In this document: in pieces, positions 31,641 through 34,470 of the stretch
Layout: the number at the start of each line of letters is the position of its first letter
How positions within the stretch are numbered: the first letter of the stretch is position 1
From: an uncultured Erysipelotrichaceae bacterium
Lineage (GTDB): Bacteria; Bacillota_I; Bacilli_A; Erysipelotrichales; Coprobacillaceae
Assembly (NCBI GenBank): GCA_951801965.1
Contig: CATOPA010000004.1
Span: 1 to 34,470, forward strand
DNA length: 34,470 nucleotides
Direction: 5' to 3'
The notes under the pieces: model-generated
The model's database searches: none
What the model was told of the DNA's origin: nothing
What the model saw: the letters and a program-made list of their open reading frames with translations, nothing else
Translations under genes and position numbers: made by a program

Positions 31641-32567
31641 CTACTCATATTTTTTTACAATTTCTTTCAATGCCAAGTTAAATGCAATAGGTTGATCAAC
31701 ATTTGTTAAATGACCTGCTTCTTCAATCCAATAAAGCTTTTTTTCTGGTGCCTGAATTGTTTCAAAATAAGCTTCAGCAACAACACTGGCAACTTGCCAA
31801 TCATCTCTTCCTAAAATATAATACACAGGCACTTCATATTTAACATCTTTTTCGACATCATAATCAAAAAGATATTCCAGCAAATGAATATTTTGCATGA
31901 TTTTTCGCATAGCAATCAAATCTTTAATACGAAAAGTTGCACTTTGTCTTGCAATATTCAAATAGACTTTAGCTTCAGAGCAAATTTTATACTTTGTTTG
32001 AAGGTTTCTAAATATCATTAATTTTTCATAAGCATTTTCATATGTAACATTACTTGGATAATCCCCAAGCTCAGCTAAGTTCTTTTGATCATCTTCATCA
32101 GGATGTTGCATAATTTCTATCAAATGATCATAACCACATTTTTCAGACTTTTTAAAACTTGTGACTTGACCAACCCCAATATAACAATGCAAATCTTGTG
32201 GATAGTGAAGGGCATATTGTGTTCCTAATACACTTCCCCATGAATGTCCTAACAAAATGACTTTTTCAACATGATGATCTTTTTTCAATTTTTCAATGAC
32301 TTCTTTTAAATCCAACAACAATTCATCAAATGTAATTTGATCAGCAGTTGTTTTTGATTTCAGTTGTGTACGTCCTGTACCACGTTGATCATAATACACC
32401 ATTGTTGCAAAATCAATACCACGATTAAGATACCCTGCGAATGGAATCATGGATTGACCTGGTCCACCATGCAAATAAACAACAACAGGCTTGTTCTCTA
32501 TAGAATACTGTAATAGAAAATATTTAATTGATCGAATATTGACATATTCTTGCTGGTATTTTTTCAT
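31641..32567 (-). CDS. Alpha/beta hydrolase, proline iminopeptidase-like
   Basis: 308 aa. Signatures of the prolyl-aminopeptidase subfamily: oxyanion motif LHGGPGQS (residues 32-39), YYDQRGTGRT, nucleophile elbow GHSWGS with Ser109, acid in LGRDDWQ and His in EEAGHLTN. It has no signal peptide, so it is cytoplasmic. Members cleave N-terminal Pro or other residues from peptides, but many hydrolyse esters; the substrate is uncertain. It is preceded by the small winged-helix-like gene with an 84-bp gap and ends at its own terminator. It is probably separate from the MATE gene downstream. Confidence 0.87.
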   Translation of the reverse strand: MKKYQQEYVNIRSIKYFLLQYSIENKPVVVYLHGGPGQSMIPFAGYLNRGIDFATMVYYDQRGTGRTQLKSKTTADQITFDELLLDLKEVIEKLKKDHHVEKVILLGHSWGSVLGTQYALHYPQDLHCYIGVGQVTSFKKSEKCGYDHLIEIMQHPDEDDQKNLAELGDYPSNVTYENAYEKLMIFRNLQTKYKICSEAKVYLNIARQSATFRIKDLIAMRKIMQNIHLLEYLFDYDVEKDVKYEVPVYYILGRDDWQVASVVAEAYFETIQAPEKKLYWIEEAGHLTNVDQPIAFNLALKEIVKKYE

Positions 32568-32651
32568 CTTTTTCTCCCATTTTATATTATGATAAATTTT
32601 AAATTTCTTTTCTATAAGTCAAGTATATCACTCTTATCTCTCACTATCAAT

Positions 32652-32861
32652 TTATTCATCCACAACATAAAATTTTTGTGTATCTGTTTTTATTAGCTGC
32701 CCTTTATTTACTAAATCATCCACCACTTTTGAAAAAGCATTTGGATGAAAAACTCCTGCTTCTTCTAACGTTTTAGCACTTTCTCTAGAGACTGCCTGAC
32801 ACTCTTTTAGTTTTTTTAATATCATTTTCTGTCTTAACATAAATGCTGCTGATCCAAACAT
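32652..32861 (-). CDS. Small winged-helix-like protein of unknown function
   Basis: 69 aa. The sequence MFGSAAFMLRQKMILKKLKE, then QAVSRESAKTLEEAGV, FSKVVDDLVNKGQLIKT and a beta end KFYVVD, reads like a compact winged helix: three helices with a wing. The start has a strong AAAGGAGGAATAAA ribosome site. It follows the SPL-type radical SAM gene by 18 bp, so it is in the same operon. It may be a small regulator or a partner of the radical SAM protein. I do not recognise a named family. Confidence 0.65.
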   Translation of the reverse strand: MFGSAAFMLRQKMILKKLKECQAVSRESAKTLEEAGVFHPNAFSKVVDDLVNKGQLIKTDTQKFYVVDE

Positions 32862-32879
32862 TTTATTCCTCCTTTCTTT

Positions 32880-33767
32880 TCAAAATAATGAGAGTTGTTC
32901 ATAGCTCTTTGTTTCTTTCTTATATGCTCTTATAATATCTTCCATATTATATAAGATTCCATATTTATGACATTCTTCAATAAACACCTTATACAATACC
33001 TTATTATTTGGTACTGCACAATAATACCTATTTCCATAAAACTGAATATATTTCTCTTTCAAACCAATAAAGTTCTGATCTAATTTTTCAAAGTAGTAGT
33101 CTCTTTGACTATCTCTTAAAGTCATTCCCATATAAGTATGAATAAACTTAGCACCACTTTTATATGCAAGTTTAACTAATGTTTTTATATCTTCCTGCTG
33201 ATCTGTTAAAAATGGTAAAACAGGATTCATGATAATACCCACAAATAAACCATTGTCACTTAATTCTTTCACTGCTTTTAGTCTTTGTGAAGAGACACAT
33301 ACATTTGGTTCTATGACTTTTGATAATTCATCACTTGGTGTTGTTATAGTTAGCTTCACAATGACATTATTTTTCATATTGATCTCTTTTAATAAATCTA
33401 TATCTCTTAAAATCAAATCACTTTTTGTATCAATAGAAACCCCAAAACCATATTTTGAAATCAGTTTTAGTGCTTCTCTTGTTTGTTTGTATTCCTTTTC
33501 TAATGGGTTATAGGCATCTGACATTGCACCCATACTTATAACACCTTTATCTTTTTTCTTTGATAATTCTTGTTCTAAAATATAAACTGCCTTTTCTTTT
33601 CCTCTCACCATATGAAAACGATCTATACGATAGCATTGACTTCTTGAATCACAATAAATACATCCATGGGAACATCCCTTATACAAATTGATATTATAAT
33701 CAATGCCATACCAATCACTACCAGATTTCACTTTTGTTAATATGGTTTTTGCTTTTATAAATTCCAT
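32880..33767 (-). CDS. SPL-family radical SAM protein with C-terminal sliding-clamp motif
   Basis: 295 aa. The radical-SAM motif is C32-x3-C36-x2-C39 (GCSHGCIYCDSR). The rest follows the spore-photoproduct-lyase-like group (VISMGAMSDAYNPLEK, GFGVSIDTKSDLILRDIDLL, VGIIMNPVLPFLTD). True SPL repairs spore thymine dimers; this shorter group is widespread in non-sporulating anaerobes and its substrate is unproved. The final five residues are QLSLF, which matches the beta-sliding-clamp-binding consensus QL[SD]LF, pointing to a DNA repair or replication role (inference). It begins six bases after the YoaP-like gene stop and is followed by the small winged-helix-like gene. Confidence 0.88.
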   Translation of the reverse strand: MEFIKAKTILTKVKSGSDWYGIDYNINLYKGCSHGCIYCDSRSQCYRIDRFHMVRGKEKAVYILEQELSKKKDKGVISMGAMSDAYNPLEKEYKQTREALKLISKYGFGVSIDTKSDLILRDIDLLKEINMKNNVIVKLTITTPSDELSKVIEPNVCVSSQRLKAVKELSDNGLFVGIIMNPVLPFLTDQQEDIKTLVKLAYKSGAKFIHTYMGMTLRDSQRDYYFEKLDQNFIGLKEKYIQFYGNRYYCAVPNNKVLYKVFIEECHKYGILYNMEDIIRAYKKETKSYEQLSLF

Positions 33768-33773
33768 TTTCTG

Positions 33774-34470
33774 TTACTCTAATAATTTTTTAAAAGAATT
33801 TGCATTCAGTATTGTATGAGATACAAACTTTCCTTTATAAAAGTTTGCCCAATTATTAAGTATGCAAGGGGCATTTTTCGCTTTTTCTAATGTATCAATT
33901 TTAATAAAGTGAATAGGAACGCAATGTTCTTTTGCATACTCAGATAGTTCTTTTACTTCATATTCTACATAAGGACATTCAGGGCTATAATAAATAGTAA
34001 ATTCTTGATTCTCTATCTTCATATGTCTTGCATTTTCATTAAACTTTGGTGTTTCTTTTTCATCAAATGACAAAGCTAATAATTCATAATCACCTATAGT
34101 ATCAACAACCTGAAATCCATAATGTTCAAAGAATTTCTTTTCCCCTATAAATGGTTTTTTCTTCTTAGCTGTTAAAGTACATAAACCACTCATCCCTTTT
34201 TCGTTTGCATCACTTATTGCATATTCAAGAAGCTCTTTCGCAATACCTTGCCCTTTAAAACGCCCAGCTACCCATAAACAGTAAATATATTCATAATTTT
34301 CACCATTTATAGGAACCCATGCAGTTTCTATTGGCTCATATTCAATAAAAACCTTTCCTCTCTCATTTAGTTTCCTCAATACATGCCCATCTTTTAACTT
34401 CTTTTTGATCCATTCTTTTTTACTATCAACACCTTTTTGATGTTTTTTATCACCAATAGCACAACATATA
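33774..34470 (-). CDS. YoaP-like GNAT N-acetyltransferase, partial (5' end beyond right edge)
   Basis: The frame is open through the right edge, so the N-terminus is missing; 231 codons are seen. The first visible residues, CCAIGDKKHQKGVDSKKEWI, continue into RGKVFIEYEPIETAWVPI, so the in-frame TTG at 34379 is not the start. The GNAT core has CLWVAGRFKGQGIAKELLE, the acetyl-CoA loop (RxxGxG/A type). The C-terminal ~90 residues (MKIENQEFTIYYSPECPYVEYEV) are a thioredoxin-like YoaP domain with a CPYVEYE motif in place of CxxC. The acceptor is unknown. It heads or sits within the operon that includes the SPL-type gene. Confidence 0.87.
   Translation of the reverse strand, partial: ICCAIGDKKHQKGVDSKKEWIKKKLKDGHVLRKLNERGKVFIEYEPIETAWVPINGENYEYIYCLWVAGRFKGQGIAKELLEYAISDANEKGMSGLCTLTAKKKKPFIGEKKFFEHYGFQVVDTIGDYELLALSFDEKETPKFNENARHMKIENQEFTIYYSPECPYVEYEVKELSEYAKEHCVPIHFIKIDTLEKAKNAPCILNNWANFYKGKFVSHTILNANSFKKLLE

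Noticed and set aside
33229-33513. 94-codon open frame opposite the SPL-like gene
   Set aside because: Shadow of a conserved radical SAM coding region, no ribosome site.

Overview
The window is AT-rich, densely coding, low-GC Gram-positive DNA. Strong AGGAGG-type ribosome sites, a standard code (TGA ends feoB, pcp and two regulator genes), wall-anchor tails on secreted proteins, a glycyl-radical enzyme, Feo iron uptake and many RpiR-type regulators point to an anaerobic gut Firmicute, most likely of the Erysipelotrichia/Coprobacillus type. That assignment is inference from gene content and composition. I see no rRNA, tRNA, CRISPR array, transposase or phage gene.

Layout. 1-3.0 kb: a BceAB-like ABC transporter (permease cut by the left edge), then two nearly identical 66-residue XRE repressors, each behind a duplicated 15-bp operator pair, with a small two-helix membrane protein between them. 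3.1-7.4 kb: a YbiW-type glycyl radical enzyme, its divergent activase and a DeoR regulator, probably a 1,5-anhydroglucitol-6-phosphate lyase module. 7.4-10.4 kb: the operon feoA-feoA-feoB-FeoB-associated protein with repeated GTTAGC/GCTAAC dyads. 10.4-13.1 kb: a transcribed but unexplained stretch, a TraX-family membrane protein and a coupled pair of RpiR-like regulators. 13.2-16.5 kb: a wall-anchored esterase and a beta-helix surface protein whose signal peptide carries an in-frame TGA. 16.6-18.9 kb: serC-serA. 19.0-22.1 kb: a HisJ-like PHP phosphatase, then two CobW-family GTPases, one with a Cys/His-rich repeat and one fused to a YcgQ-like (DUF1980) domain. 22.1-24.5 kb: pcp with a gamma-glutamylcyclotransferase-like gene, and a class I aminotransferase. 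24.5-28.1 kb: a wall-anchored metallo-beta-lactamase-fold protein and a second coupled RpiR-like pair. 28.1-30.1 kb: a Gfo/Idh/MocA oxidoreductase and a 1-phosphofructokinase-type kinase. 30.1-34.5 kb: a MATE exporter with an operator at its start site, an alpha/beta hydrolase, a small winged-helix-like protein, an SPL-type radical SAM protein ending in a sliding-clamp motif, and a YoaP-like acetyltransferase cut by the right edge.

How it fits together. The window is a chain of small, mostly separately terminated metabolic and surface units. Themes that recur are duplicated regulator-plus-operator cassettes (two XRE genes), two four-base-overlapping RpiR-like pairs beside surface hydrolases, three surface proteins sharing an E-T-[GS]-D sorting-like signal, and metal handling (Feo and the CobW pair). 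Several starts were moved downstream of the longest possible ATG because a ribosome site sits directly before the internal start; each case is explained in its entry.
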